Assembly: GCF_003208655.1 (NCBI RefSeq)
Contig: NZ_QKLU01000001.1
Span: forward strand, 930,001 to 994,000
Length of the DNA stretch: 64,000 bases
Direction: 5' to 3'
DNA from: Pedobacter nutrimenti
GTDB taxonomy: Bacteria; Bacteroidota; Bacteroidia; Sphingobacteriales; Sphingobacteriaceae
Both the position numbers and the translations under genes were made by a program. Positions 16,691-25,828 of the stretch are shown here, piece after piece. Positions within the stretch are counted from its first letter, which is position 1. The number at the start of each line of letters is the position of its first letter. A model generated the notes under the pieces. It did no database searches. It had not been told where the DNA came from and was given only the letters and a program-made list of their open reading frames with translations.

Positions 16691-17542
16691 ATAAGCGGAT
16701 AAACTTTCAGGACAATTGTTCCTCAGCGTCCTCATGGCCCTGGTTTTTAATTGTCTGATGCGTTCCTTACTCAATTTCAGCCGCTGGCCTATGTCTTCCA
16801 TCGTCATAGGAAAATTACCCTCAAGCCCATAAAACAAGGAAATAATATTTTTTTCACGTTCTGATAATTTGTCCAGGAGCCTTTTCAATTCCGTTGTTAA
16901 AGCGCCTGAAATCATAGCCTGATCCGGACCCGGTGTTTGTTTTTCTTCTAACCGCTCAATTAATGTACCACCCTCCTCTAATGTTGGATTTTCACTATCC
17001 AATGAAAGGGCCATGGCAGTACCGGCAAGGTAATCAACCACATTTTCAAATCCCATCCCGGTATACTCGGCCAGTTCTTCAGGACTTGCTTTACGCTCTA
17101 GAACCTGCTCCAGTTCAAGTCCTTTCTGTTCCAATTTTGCAATTCCTATAACCACATTTCCTGGTAACTTTACCAATCTCCTTTTTTCTGCTATCCCCGA
17201 AAGGATACTTTGCCGGATCCACCAGACGGCAAAAGAAATAAACTTAAAACCTTTTGTCACATCAAAACGATATACTGCCCTGATCAGGCCAACATTACCA
17301 TCGGCAATTAGATCGTCTAAACCAAAACCCAGGTGCTGATATTTTTTAGCTACAGAAACCACAAACCTGAGGTTGGAAAGAATAAATTTTTCAATAGCCA
17401 TCTGGTCCCCTTCCTTTACTTTTTGTGCAAGACGTTCCTCCTGGTCCGTGGTCATCACATCATACTGACTAATTTCTCCAAAATAACGCTCCAGTATATC
17501 CGTGCGCAAGGTCACAGACTTGCTAATTCTGAATTCTCTCAT
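16685..17542 (-). CDS. Sigma-70 family RNA polymerase sigma factor, RpoD-like secondary paralogue
   Basis: A 285-residue factor with regions 1.2-2 (ISQYDVMTTDQEERLAQKVK, NLRFVVSVAKKYQHLGFGLD, FKFISFAVWWIRQSI), region 3 and region 4 with HTH (MTMEDIGQRLKLSKERIRQL). The length matches the Bacteroidota primary sigma factor, but sequence departures suggest a secondary paralogue: YQHLGFGLDDLIADGNVGLI, and a C-terminus QLKTRAMRTLRNNCPESL instead of the usual KAIRRLRH type. The start is supported by a good Shine-Dalgarno, AAGGAG at 17551-17556, which is rare in this phylum. Target promoters are unknown. Confidence 0.9.
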   Translation of the reverse strand: MREFRISKSVTLRTDILERYFGEISQYDVMTTDQEERLAQKVKEGDQMAIEKFILSNLRFVVSVAKKYQHLGFGLDDLIADGNVGLIRAVYRFDVTKGFKFISFAVWWIRQSILSGIAEKRRLVKLPGNVVIGIAKLEQKGLELEQVLERKASPEELAEYTGMGFENVVDYLAGTAMALSLDSENPTLEEGGTLIERLEEKQTPGPDQAMISGALTTELKRLLDKLSEREKNIISLFYGLEGNFPMTMEDIGQRLKLSKERIRQLKTRAMRTLRNNCPESLSAYL

Positions 17543-17550
17543 GGTTCCAG

Positions 17551-17556
17551 CTCCTT
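17551..17556 (-). promoter_or_regulatory. Strong Shine-Dalgarno of the sigma-factor gene
   Basis: AAGGAG on the minus strand, 8 nt before the ATG at 17542. It fixes the start codon and stands out because most genes here have A-rich leaders without such a motif. Confidence 0.7.
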
Positions 17557-17768
17557 AAATTTGAATGAATGCGTCGCTTTCTAAAACTTTTGACGCTATA
17601 ACACAAAGATCTGAATATGGATTACCTCAAAAATACCAAGCCGGGAATTCCATAAATTTTACAGAAAAACCCTATCGAAACAGACATATATTTGCTCAAA
17701 CCACAAAAAGAACAGACCGATCCACATTAAATTTGGCAAGTGTTTTTTTAACCTGGGCCGTCTTGTTT

Positions 17769-18998
17769 TTAGAAAGTCTCTCCAAGACCAATAGAAAATC
17801 CGGAATAGCCTTTACTTACACCATAATCAACAGCGATATTTGTATTAGAACCTTTATTGAATTTAATACGCATACCTGTTCCTATGGCCGGATGAATGTT
17901 CTTAAAATTATTGTTTTCAGGTTCGGTCACGGATGTGGCATTTGCAAAAACCACAAAACCCAGCAAACCATTTTCAGTAATATCCCTTCTGTATTCTGCT
18001 TCAAAATACAACATGCCTTTTCCCCTATACCTGTTCTGGTCCATTCCCCTTCCAGATTTGTTATAAGGGTCCCAGCCAACGCTTGGTAGGTTTAAATAAG
18101 GGACATCATTACTAAGTCCGGTCCAGAAATACGACCAAAGCGCAAGCATGTTCTGTTGACCAGGCCTGGTATTAAAAGGAATATATTTTCTGGCGTCCAC
18201 GTAAAGGGATTTCCAGCTTGTATTGCTACCAAGAAATTTCGGATTTGTACGGAGTATGACGTTCAGGTAACCTCCGGGAAGGGGGTTAATGGAATTGTTA
18301 CGGGTGTCATAAAGCATATTAAAAGAAATACCTGAAGAAAAAGAGTTAGCCCCCTTTTCCGTTCCTGAATTATAACCTGTAAAGGTTCTCAGGTCCGGAC
18401 CATTATCGGGTGTGGTGACATTGATAAAATAGTCAAGATTATAACCGAAGCCGACATAAAAATAAGGCCTGATCCTTTTAAGTGCATTTTGATAAAACCG
18501 GATATATTTATAATTCACCAATAACCTGTTGTCTTCATGACCGCTTCCAAGTCCCCAGGTATATTGCGGATAAACCAAAAAACGGGTATCCCCCTGGATC
18601 ACCCAGGTATTGTCCTGTAACCAGATGTCAGAACGCAAAGGCAAACCAAAGCGGCCTTTAAAATTCCAGTATGGGGTAAAAGTAACATTCGAAATATTGG
18701 TATGTTTTCGGTCACCAAGATAAAAAGCCGCATTGGTGGAAGTAATCAGGGCACGCCCCCCTCCAGGAACGTTACCACCTATGGGGAGTACAGAGAAAAA
18801 TATCCTTTTTTCACCCGCCTTGGCATGTTTACCTGGTTTAATTTTAAACAACACTTTAGCAATATCAATCAAATCCTTTTTATCTGCGGTATCTTTAGGC
18901 GGGGTTTTAGCAGTAGAAATAATATCACTTGCATTTTGCGCACGGGCCGAAAAGCTAACGAATAAAAAAAGAGACAGGATACTGGTTTTATAGATCAT
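17769..18998 (-). CDS. Outer-membrane beta-barrel protein, BamA/Omp85 surface-antigen type
   Basis: The start at 18998 (MIYKTSILSLFLFVSFSARAQ) gives a clean signal peptide and 409 residues; the longer ORF start at 19103 would overlap the upstream gene. After a short linker (KDLIDIAKVLFKIKPGKHAK) comes a 16-strand-type barrel like the C-terminal Bac_surface_Ag domain (VLPIGGNVPGGGRALITST, SGISFNMLYDTRNNSINPLP, GKGMLYFEAEYRRDI, GTGMRIKFNKGSNTNIAVD), ending GLGETF. POTRA domains are missing, so it is probably not a BamA assembly factor. Proteins of this type often adjoin phosphoesterase or patatin genes, and here a phosphatase-domain gene lies upstream. Confidence 0.8.
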   Translation of the reverse strand: MIYKTSILSLFLFVSFSARAQNASDIISTAKTPPKDTADKKDLIDIAKVLFKIKPGKHAKAGEKRIFFSVLPIGGNVPGGGRALITSTNAAFYLGDRKHTNISNVTFTPYWNFKGRFGLPLRSDIWLQDNTWVIQGDTRFLVYPQYTWGLGSGHEDNRLLVNYKYIRFYQNALKRIRPYFYVGFGYNLDYFINVTTPDNGPDLRTFTGYNSGTEKGANSFSSGISFNMLYDTRNNSINPLPGGYLNVILRTNPKFLGSNTSWKSLYVDARKYIPFNTRPGQQNMLALWSYFWTGLSNDVPYLNLPSVGWDPYNKSGRGMDQNRYRGKGMLYFEAEYRRDITENGLLGFVVFANATSVTEPENNNFKNIHPAIGTGMRIKFNKGSNTNIAVDYGVSKGYSGFSIGLGETF

Positions 18999-19059
18999 AT
19001 CCGATATAACAACATAAGGCTTGTTTTGATTTAAAGATTCCTGTACTTTTTTAGAAATG

Positions 19060-21060
19060 CTACTTTTTATCTTCCAGCAGTAATTGTTTTTCTCCCCGTT
19101 CATTTACCCGATAATATTTTTGTCCTTCAATTAATAAAGCATTCGATTTACCTTCATGCTCATTAACATCAACAGCAATAACCTTACCATCAAAATGCGT
19201 GCTCACTGTATCGGCAACAATGGTATGCCCTACCACAATCCTCTTCGCTTTAAAATGATCTAAGGTTTCCTGCAGTTGCGCATGGGTTATTTTCGGTTCC
19301 ACGAAATAACCCCGGTACCAAAAAAGTGCATCTTTTGCAAAAAGTACTTTCAATGAATCGGGTACCGTCGCTTTTTTCTGATCGTAATAAGGCCTCGCCA
19401 ATACATTAATTTGCTCCAAGGTCCACTTCTGCTTATTGATTTCAGGAGAAATCCCACCATGTAAAAACAACAGGCCCCCAATTTTTTCTAATGTATTTTT
19501 ACTGCGCAACCACCTGCCAAGTTCTGTATCTTTTGCATAAAAGTCCTTATAGTCCATTCCCATTAGCTTGGCAGACTCCAGGTATTTTGGCTGAACATAC
19601 CGAAAATCTCCACTCAAATTCATCACGTCATGGTTACCCAAAACCACATGGACATAGCCCCTCTTTGCCTTTGCTTTCTGCTCAAGACTATACAACAGCC
19701 ATATATATTCAGGGACCTGCAGCCCACGGTCAAATAAATCACCGCAAATCACCAAATGCCCCTTTCCAAAAGTCCAGTTGTATTGCTCATCAATAATGTG
19801 GCTGGCCAGCAGCAAAGAGCGAAAGGCATTAAATTCTCCTTCAATGTCAGAAAGTACAAACAGTTTTTCGGGCATAGGATAATCTACAGGACCAGTTTTC
19901 AGTTCCCCTTGTAATTTTACTTCAAAGTCTTTCCCAGGTTCTTTAAAAGTGACTTTAAAATTTTTCTGATCGCTGATTGTGGTCACTTTATTATTTACGA
20001 TTCGATAAATAAAGTTTTTGCCATTTTTGTAAAACACGTAAGGTCCATCATCAATTACAGCTGTTTTATTATAAGCTTTTATGATTTTAATCTCCTCTTT
20101 ATTAAAGGGGCTGCCATCTTTTCTAAAAATATCATGATACCAAAGCTCAGGTTCGGGTTCTCCACCTTTATTTCCCTGAGGGTAATTGGTTTGCGACCTG
20201 CCAGCCACCAGTCCCCAGTTGATTGCTGCAGTCTGATAACGTTTAAAAATAGGCAAACAGTCTTTAAAAGTACTCCCTTCAGGCCTTTTCATATACTCTG
20301 TACAAATCACCTGTTTCCCCCTACCCGTTAAAGTATCCAAAGCTTGCTTCAAAGCACTGGTATCCCGGTAATTATGAAAGGTAATCACATCGGAGTTCTC
20401 TATCTGAAATTTATTGAAAGCTTTAAATTCAGGATTCCAAAGCCCTATCGTTACCGGTTGCACCGCATTTACGCTTCTGGCCCATTTAACCACATTTTTT
20501 AATAAAGGCCAGCTCTTATCTCCATGTTTAAAATGGCCGGGTTCATTGTACAGGTCCCACAACATAATCCTATTATCCCTTCCAAATACCCTCATCACAT
20601 CCTTTACATATACCTCTAGTGTATCCATTAATTTCGGTTCCCTGTCAATCCTGCTGCCAGGATCTTTAAGCCACTGGCTGTTGTGGACCGAGAGGATTGG
20701 TTCGGGCTGTTTTCCTGCCTGATAGCTATCCTTCCAGCAATCATCAAAAAAGACAAAAATAGTTTTAATATGGTGCCGTTCCGCTATACCCAAATACTCA
20801 TTTAACCTTTCTTTAAAGCCTTTAGGATCTTGTTGCCAGGCCACATGATGCAAATAAACCCGCATCATGGTCATTCCAATCTCCTGCGCCCAGCCCAGCT
20901 CTTTATCTATGGTTTTTGGATCAAAAGTTTCTTTTTGCCACATCTCCAGCTGATTGGAAGCTGAAGATGGAATAAAGTTGGCCCCGCTTTGTGCCATTGA
21001 TTTTACTGTGATGAGCAGTAACAGCATCAATAAATGGTATTTTATCCTTCTACGATTCAT
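19060..21060 (-). CDS. Clan GH-A glycoside hydrolase fused to calcineurin-like (PPP) phosphatase
   Basis: A secreted 666-residue two-domain protein. Residues 1-24 are a signal peptide. About 30-330 form a cellulase-like TIM barrel with acid/base Glu173 in WDLYNEPG and candidate nucleophile Glu255 in VICTEYM; WFDD-type loop FVFFDDCWKDSY is also present. After a small beta domain (340-395), residues about 398-650 are a PPP metallophosphatase: SDIEGE (Asp405), GDLFDRG (440-446), GNHD (475-478), HGGISPEI and GHTIV. Position 407 is Glu where most members have His (GDxHG), so metal binding may differ. The reading frame runs across both domains with no break. The next gene downstream is the barrel protein. 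Confidence 0.88.
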   Translation of the reverse strand: MNRRRIKYHLLMLLLLITVKSMAQSGANFIPSSASNQLEMWQKETFDPKTIDKELGWAQEIGMTMMRVYLHHVAWQQDPKGFKERLNEYLGIAERHHIKTIFVFFDDCWKDSYQAGKQPEPILSVHNSQWLKDPGSRIDREPKLMDTLEVYVKDVMRVFGRDNRIMLWDLYNEPGHFKHGDKSWPLLKNVVKWARSVNAVQPVTIGLWNPEFKAFNKFQIENSDVITFHNYRDTSALKQALDTLTGRGKQVICTEYMKRPEGSTFKDCLPIFKRYQTAAINWGLVAGRSQTNYPQGNKGGEPEPELWYHDIFRKDGSPFNKEEIKIIKAYNKTAVIDDGPYVFYKNGKNFIYRIVNNKVTTISDQKNFKVTFKEPGKDFEVKLQGELKTGPVDYPMPEKLFVLSDIEGEFNAFRSLLLASHIIDEQYNWTFGKGHLVICGDLFDRGLQVPEYIWLLYSLEQKAKAKRGYVHVVLGNHDVMNLSGDFRYVQPKYLESAKLMGMDYKDFYAKDTELGRWLRSKNTLEKIGGLLFLHGGISPEINKQKWTLEQINVLARPYYDQKKATVPDSLKVLFAKDALFWYRGYFVEPKITHAQLQETLDHFKAKRIVVGHTIVADTVSTHFDGKVIAVDVNEHEGKSNALLIEGQKYYRVNERGEKQLLLEDKK

Positions 21061-21130
21061 TAAAATTGCTTCTTTTTGTACAGCAATAAATGTCTGAATA
21101 ACTTAGATATGAAGGGTTACATTTCCGGAA

Positions 21131-23608
21131 TTATTTTGCCTCTGTTCCCAACGCCCAAAAAATCGCATTTCTGAAAATCTGGGTGTAGATTTGATTCTTA
21201 AACAAATCCGGAGAATGTCCCATAAAAATATAGACATTTTTGGCCCTCATAGAGGGGTTGCTCCAAATAACCGGATGATCTCCCATTCGGATGGCCGATG
21301 CAGGCCGATAACTCCCTTCATCTACAGAAGCGAGAACCTCTACATTGCTCCTTGGACTTCGGTCATAAGTATACCATTCTTCTTTTTCAATTTGAAATTT
21401 AGCGGGGATATTTTTCATTACCGGATGAGAAAACTGTTCTGTTTTGACCAGGCCATCCGCAAAAGCCGGAATATAATTTTTAAACCGTATACCGCCCATA
21501 AAATCAGAGAACCATGGCCATAGCCCATAACCATCAAAATCACCAAGCAAAGTGGCGTGATGAAAGCCAATCCAGCTTCCCCTACCTTCGATAATATATT
21601 TTTTAAAGGCCTCCATAGCGTCCGGTTTCCAGGCATAAGGTGGGTAATCCAACTGTATAAACAGTTGATACTGCTGTAAAAACTGATCTGTAAACAGCCG
21701 GGTGTCTTGGACATAATCAATCGTAAAATTATTTTCTGCAGCCAGTTCATTAAGCCATTTTTTTGCGGCCATGGAATATTCCAAATGATGCCCACCCTTT
21801 TCTGCAATGGCAATGATCCTAAATGGTTTTTGTTTGGCCTGCACCGGATCTTCGGCCGATAAAGAAGTGACTGCATTTAAAAACCATGCCGCATGAGGCA
21901 ACCACTGTTCAGTCCAGCGCCATTCATTCCCTGCAGCATGTTCCTTAAAATCTATTCCACCTCCATCATCAAAACCGTCCTTTCCGGTAATGCCATTTGA
22001 AATTCCCCCTTTTTCTGAACCGTGCCCAAAACTGGATTGCATGTAAGGAACATTTTTCTTTCCCATTTGATACATAAAACATACAGAATAAGGATTTTTC
22101 CCTAATATCCAGTCCAGTTGATTCCATGCAAAACCAGAGTATGGCGATTTAAACCAGGCTCCATTTTTTCCACCCAAAGCCCTATTCCCTTCCAGAACAG
22201 CTGCAGCCAGGGAAGCCAGACGGGCATTTTCTCCCTGCCACCACCAGCCGGTTTCATTTTTATGGGGTATAAAAAAACTGCTTTTTATTTTCCCATCCGT
22301 ATTAATGATTTGTCTGGCATATCCAAAAGGGTTCTCTACTTCAGCATTGATCTTTAACTGATGCCTTATTGATTTTTTAATGGTCATTTGAATGCTTGCC
22401 CTTAAGGTAGGGTCATTTTCCTTTTTCAGGTACCTGGAAAGGGCAACTAATGGAAGGCCTGCATCTGAAGCGTGCCAGAAAGGACGTTTTCCATCATCAG
22501 CAATAAAATAGCCTTCAGGACTTAAGCGATGCTGTAGTTTTTTTGCTCTTTTCCTGGCTTCATTTTTATAAAATAAAGAATCTGTAGCGATCCAAAGCTC
22601 GGTTGCGGCAAGCAAAGCACAATAATCATCAATAATATTATCCTTACCATCATCCGTATACTTTTTATTATTAACTAACACATGTGCAAAAGCTTTTTCG
22701 GCAGCCTGCAAATATTCAGATGAACGAAATGTACCCTGTTTCTTCCAGCCCGATACCCTTGCCAACGCCGCAATTGCCATTCCTGCTCCTTCTCTGAAGG
22801 CACATTGATATTCATCGGTCGTTACACTATTTGCATGTAAACCTACTACCCTTCTGGCATTGGGGTCTTTATTAAAGTAACTAAATACAGTCATATAAAA
22901 ATAACCCTGATCAGAAAGCGAGCGCATCAGATAATCAGCTCCCCATAAAGCTTCACTATCGATAGAATCCTGAAGATTCATACTACGAATTAATTTTGGA
23001 ATTGTTTCAGCGGTATTGATCAATGACCAGGTGACCAATGGTATTTGCTGGGGGGACATAAAATTGGCATAAGCCAGGTGAGAAAAGTACTTACTTACAT
23101 CACCAGAAGCATCGCACCAACCTCCACGAAGATCTACTTTTTGGTCTGAGCCAAATAGCTGGACCTGCTGGTCTGCGGCCCATTCCGCTGCTGTATTTGC
23201 CCTTTGTTTCCTAAAGTAATGTAAAAGGGCAGGTATAGTTTGCCTGGCCAGTTCCTGATCTCCGATTTTAAAATCATAGGAAAAATAATCTTTGCCATCG
23301 ATTTGTATCGAAACTTTATAACTGCCGGACTTAAAGAAGGCCGAGAAATCGGCCTGATAAAACATCCTGTTCTTGTCCCATTCCTCCACTTTTAATGGAC
23401 CTTTCAATTTATTTACATATACGGTTTTTAAATTCCCGGCATCTGTTATTTTAAAAACAGCACCTGCATTTAACTTCTTCTCTACACCAATTAAAGCTAG
23501 TTTAGGACCTGCTGCATCATAAGCTACCTGATTTGTATAAATTACAGGCAAACAAAAGCCACATAAAGGAAAAATACAAAGCAGGAAAAGGATTCTTTTT
23601 AAGGGCAT
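21131..23608 (-). CDS. GH9 glycoside hydrolase fused to C-terminal ThuA domain
   Basis: Secreted or periplasmic endo-glucanase-type enzyme. The start at 23608 (MPLKRILFLLCIFPLCGFC) gives a signal peptide and 825 residues. An in-frame ATG at 23734 exists but would place promoter C inside the gene. Domains: N-terminal Ig-like CelD_N (YTNQVAYDAAGPKLALIG, about 20-110). Then the GH9 (alpha/alpha)6 barrel with GGWCDASGDVSKYFSHL (Asp166, Asp170), LGKNPYSVCFMYQMG and catalytic Glu567 in WRWTEQWLPHAAWFL. Residues about 594-825 are a ThuA domain (IAIAEKGGHHLEYS, GRGSWIGFHHATLLGDFDG, HPVIWSNPSM). The ThuA domain pairs it with the gene at 14251. Confidence 0.88.
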   Translation of the reverse strand: MPLKRILFLLCIFPLCGFCLPVIYTNQVAYDAAGPKLALIGVEKKLNAGAVFKITDAGNLKTVYVNKLKGPLKVEEWDKNRMFYQADFSAFFKSGSYKVSIQIDGKDYFSYDFKIGDQELARQTIPALLHYFRKQRANTAAEWAADQQVQLFGSDQKVDLRGGWCDASGDVSKYFSHLAYANFMSPQQIPLVTWSLINTAETIPKLIRSMNLQDSIDSEALWGADYLMRSLSDQGYFYMTVFSYFNKDPNARRVVGLHANSVTTDEYQCAFREGAGMAIAALARVSGWKKQGTFRSSEYLQAAEKAFAHVLVNNKKYTDDGKDNIIDDYCALLAATELWIATDSLFYKNEARKRAKKLQHRLSPEGYFIADDGKRPFWHASDAGLPLVALSRYLKKENDPTLRASIQMTIKKSIRHQLKINAEVENPFGYARQIINTDGKIKSSFFIPHKNETGWWWQGENARLASLAAAVLEGNRALGGKNGAWFKSPYSGFAWNQLDWILGKNPYSVCFMYQMGKKNVPYMQSSFGHGSEKGGISNGITGKDGFDDGGGIDFKEHAAGNEWRWTEQWLPHAAWFLNAVTSLSAEDPVQAKQKPFRIIAIAEKGGHHLEYSMAAKKWLNELAAENNFTIDYVQDTRLFTDQFLQQYQLFIQLDYPPYAWKPDAMEAFKKYIIEGRGSWIGFHHATLLGDFDGYGLWPWFSDFMGGIRFKNYIPAFADGLVKTEQFSHPVMKNIPAKFQIEKEEWYTYDRSPRSNVEVLASVDEGSYRPASAIRMGDHPVIWSNPSMRAKNVYIFMGHSPDLFKNQIYTQIFRNAIFWALGTEAK

Positions 23609-23636
23609 TTTAATAGCTGAGTTTAGTAAAAATGAC

Positions 23637-23725
23637 GTAAATCTATCTGAATCCAACCAAAGCAGCAAGAACAAAAAACCAAATAAAAGACTAAACAACA
23701 ATAACTTACACCGAACAATACGTTT
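23637..23725 (-). promoter_or_regulatory. Element C: promoter and conserved upstream box of the GH9-ThuA gene
   Basis: On the minus strand: AAACGTATTG (23716-23725), GTAAGTTATTGTTG, TTTAGTCTTTTATTTG, a T-run, the -33 CTTG (23666-23669), a 20-nt spacer, the -7 TAGATTTAC (23637-23645), 28 bp before the ATG at 23608. A distal TGATACG box starts at 23794, 78 bp beyond the first box, followed by an A-rich block shared with element A. The rest of the gap up to 23926 holds the promoter of the sterol desaturase-family gene, for which I see no clear boxes. Confidence 0.75.
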
Positions 23726-23926
23726 TAACAACAAAACACTTCAGGCTGTAAAACAACCCACAGCACCTTGACTCCAGAAGAGCTTATATGTACTGATACG
23801 GATAAAAAACATTTAAAATATTTACCGGAATTTTTTTCAGGGCAGCCAACGGATAATTGAAAAGATCAATAGATTTTAGAATAAAATATACTAGTTTAGT
23901 ATACTTTATTTAGCAACCTGTTTTTT

Positions 23927-25189
23927 ATGTTTTCATTTTACCTTGTCGCAATGCCTTTTCTGCCTGCCGGAAAACAAATCAATTATCTTGCTTTTGCAAT
24001 ACCTGCATTTTTTATTTTTCTTTTTCTGGAATACCTGCTGGCCGGAAAACTCCATAAAAAGCATCTTTTCAAACATGAGAGTTCTATTTCAAATTTAAGT
24101 ATAGGGATTGCCGAACGTTTATTGAATTTACTGATCTCCGCCAGCTTCTATGCCTTGTTTTGTTGGGTATATAAACATTTTGCCCTTTTTCAGATTCCCA
24201 ATACCTGGTGGGTATGGACCCTGCTGCTCCTTACTGCAGATCTGGTGTGGTACTGGTACCACAGGCTTGGACATGAAGTTAACCTGCTTTGGGCTGCTCA
24301 TATCGTGCACCATCAAAGTGAAGAGTTTAACCTGACAGTTGCAGCCCGGATTACCGTGTTTCAATCCCTGATCAGAAACATATTCTGGTGTTTGCTCCCT
24401 CTTGCCGGTTTTCACCCTAATTTGGTCATCACGGTGCTGGTGATCCATGGCGCCTACTCCTTTTTTACCCATACTCAAATGCTGCCCCAGATAAAATGGC
24501 TTGAATATGTATTTATTACCCCTTCCCTTCATGGGGTCCACCATGCAAGTAATGAAAAATACCTGGATAAAAATTACGGAGATGTTTTTGTATTCTGGGA
24601 TAAGCTCTTTGGTACTTTTCAGACGGAAGAAGAAAAACCTAGTTATGGCCTTACACATCCGGTAAAAAGCTACAGTTTTCTTTGGCAACACTTTCATTAT
24701 TACCTGGAAATTATAGAAGCATGCAAATCGGTTAAAGGATGGAAAAATAAAATAGCGATCCTTTTTGGCGCTCCGGCAGTTCTAGACCAGAACATCCGCC
24801 CAAAACTGGAAAAAGTGTACCTGCAGCACAAATCAAGCAGTCAATATCGTTTCAAGTTTAAAATCTATCTGAATGTTCAAATTTTTCTTTGTACAACCTT
24901 ACTGACTTTGATCACCGCTATATATCATATGGCGCTCATTGGGGACAAACTCTTTATTATCGCCTTTGTACTTTTAACTTTAATCAACTGTGGTGCATTA
25001 ATGGAACAAAGAAAATGGATCTACTACCTGGAATGCCTCAGGTTCCTATTACTGCTCTGTTATTTGTTCTGGAAAATAGGGATTTTCGAATTGATCATAT
25101 TTCCGGTTATTCTGCTCATTTTGGCTGAACAAATATTCAGGATCGGTAAAATTTACAGGAATTATGTGTTGCGTTATGAAGAAGGATAA
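23927..25189 (+). CDS. Sterol desaturase / fatty acid hydroxylase family membrane protein
   Basis: Di-iron integral membrane oxygenase, substrate unknown, probably a lipid. The 420-residue protein has several hydrophobic helices and the three histidine boxes of the family: HRLGH (112-116), HIVHH (125-129) and HGVHH (202-206, in SLHGVHHASNEKY). The C-terminal third (LSLCTTLLTLITA-like helices, residues about 310-410) adds membrane segments, as in alkylglycerol monooxygenase-like members. It stands alone on the plus strand. Confidence 0.92.
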   Translation: MFSFYLVAMPFLPAGKQINYLAFAIPAFFIFLFLEYLLAGKLHKKHLFKHESSISNLSIGIAERLLNLLISASFYALFCWVYKHFALFQIPNTWWVWTLLLLTADLVWYWYHRLGHEVNLLWAAHIVHHQSEEFNLTVAARITVFQSLIRNIFWCLLPLAGFHPNLVITVLVIHGAYSFFTHTQMLPQIKWLEYVFITPSLHGVHHASNEKYLDKNYGDVFVFWDKLFGTFQTEEEKPSYGLTHPVKSYSFLWQHFHYYLEIIEACKSVKGWKNKIAILFGAPAVLDQNIRPKLEKVYLQHKSSSQYRFKFKIYLNVQIFLCTTLLTLITAIYHMALIGDKLFIIAFVLLTLINCGALMEQRKWIYYLECLRFLLLLCYLFWKIGIFELIIFPVILLILAEQIFRIGKIYRNYVLRYEEG

Positions 25190-25205
25190 CGACAACGAAC
25201 TAAGA

Positions 25206-25553
25206 TCAATTGGTGCCAGGAGATTCGAAGTCTTCCAGGAAATCGAAAATTAATTGCAACTTGGCAAGTAAGGTTTTGGCCAGATGAAACCGTACAGGAC
25301 TAAAAACCTTCATTTGTCGCATCACTTCACCAGACTCCTCCATTAGGTTCCGTACTTCGTTTTTGATTCTTTTATGGTGCTTTTTAGCTAAGCCCGGATC
25401 TGTCAAAATGCCTTCAAAAATATAAGCCGTCAAGTCTTTACAGGCAATTTCAATTTCAATGCTAATGTCCTGAATAATTGGAAGGTTCTTATTTCCCAGT
25501 ACATGCAGCATCCAGGCAAAATGATTAACACTATAAGTCAAATCTTTATTCAT
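25206..25553 (-). CDS. Small helical protein, function unknown
   Basis: Start chosen at 25553 (MNKDLTYSVNHFAWMLHVLG, 115 residues); 25583 is an alternative. The protein is predicted to be mostly helical and has no signal peptide. Segments LPIIQDISIEIEIACKDLTA and VRNLMEESGEVMRQMKVFSP suggest a helical bundle. I do not recognise a family. It is convergent with the sterol desaturase-family gene, 16 nt apart. Confidence 0.5.
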   Translation of the reverse strand: MNKDLTYSVNHFAWMLHVLGNKNLPIIQDISIEIEIACKDLTAYIFEGILTDPGLAKKHHKRIKNEVRNLMEESGEVMRQMKVFSPVRFHLAKTLLAKLQLIFDFLEDFESPGTN

Positions 25554-25700
25554 AAAATCAAAATAATTATACTTTAAATACAATCAAATCATAAAAAAGG
25601 ACTATATAGTTTTGATTTTTGTTATTTTTTTACTCAAAAAGGCTAAAGAAAGAAGTTGTTATGATCAAAAAGCAATACCTTTTTATAGATAGATCCAAAA

Positions 25701-25737
25701 TAAAAGACAGATACCAATCCTGGCTATCTGTCTTTTA
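25701..25737. terminator. Bidirectional-type hairpin downstream of the AraC gene
   Basis: Perfect 13-bp inverted repeat, TAAAAGACAGATA and TATCTGTCTTTTA, with an 11-nt loop. On the minus strand it is followed by TTTTGG after the TTTTA of the stem. It lies 92 nt after the AraC stop at 25829 and is a good terminator candidate for that gene. Confidence 0.65.
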
Positions 25738-25828
25738 ACTATTATTACCTAAATTATTCAGACATGAAAAAACTTCTACTATTTGCGCGTCTGAAATGCA
25801 TTATAAAGGTAAGGTGATGAATTGTTTC

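Noticed and set aside
17565..18089. 174-residue plus-strand ORF
   Set aside because: It overlaps the C-terminal part of the beta-barrel gene on the other strand and reads as low-complexity antisense.
24128..24697. 189-residue minus-strand ORF opposite the sterol desaturase-family gene
   Set aside because: It is a shadow of the gene with the three histidine boxes; its product has no domain pattern.
25764..25817. Mini-ORF starting MKKLLLFARLK between the hairpin and the AraC stop
   Set aside because: It has 17 codons only, no conserved context and lies in the AraC 3' region; too short to support.
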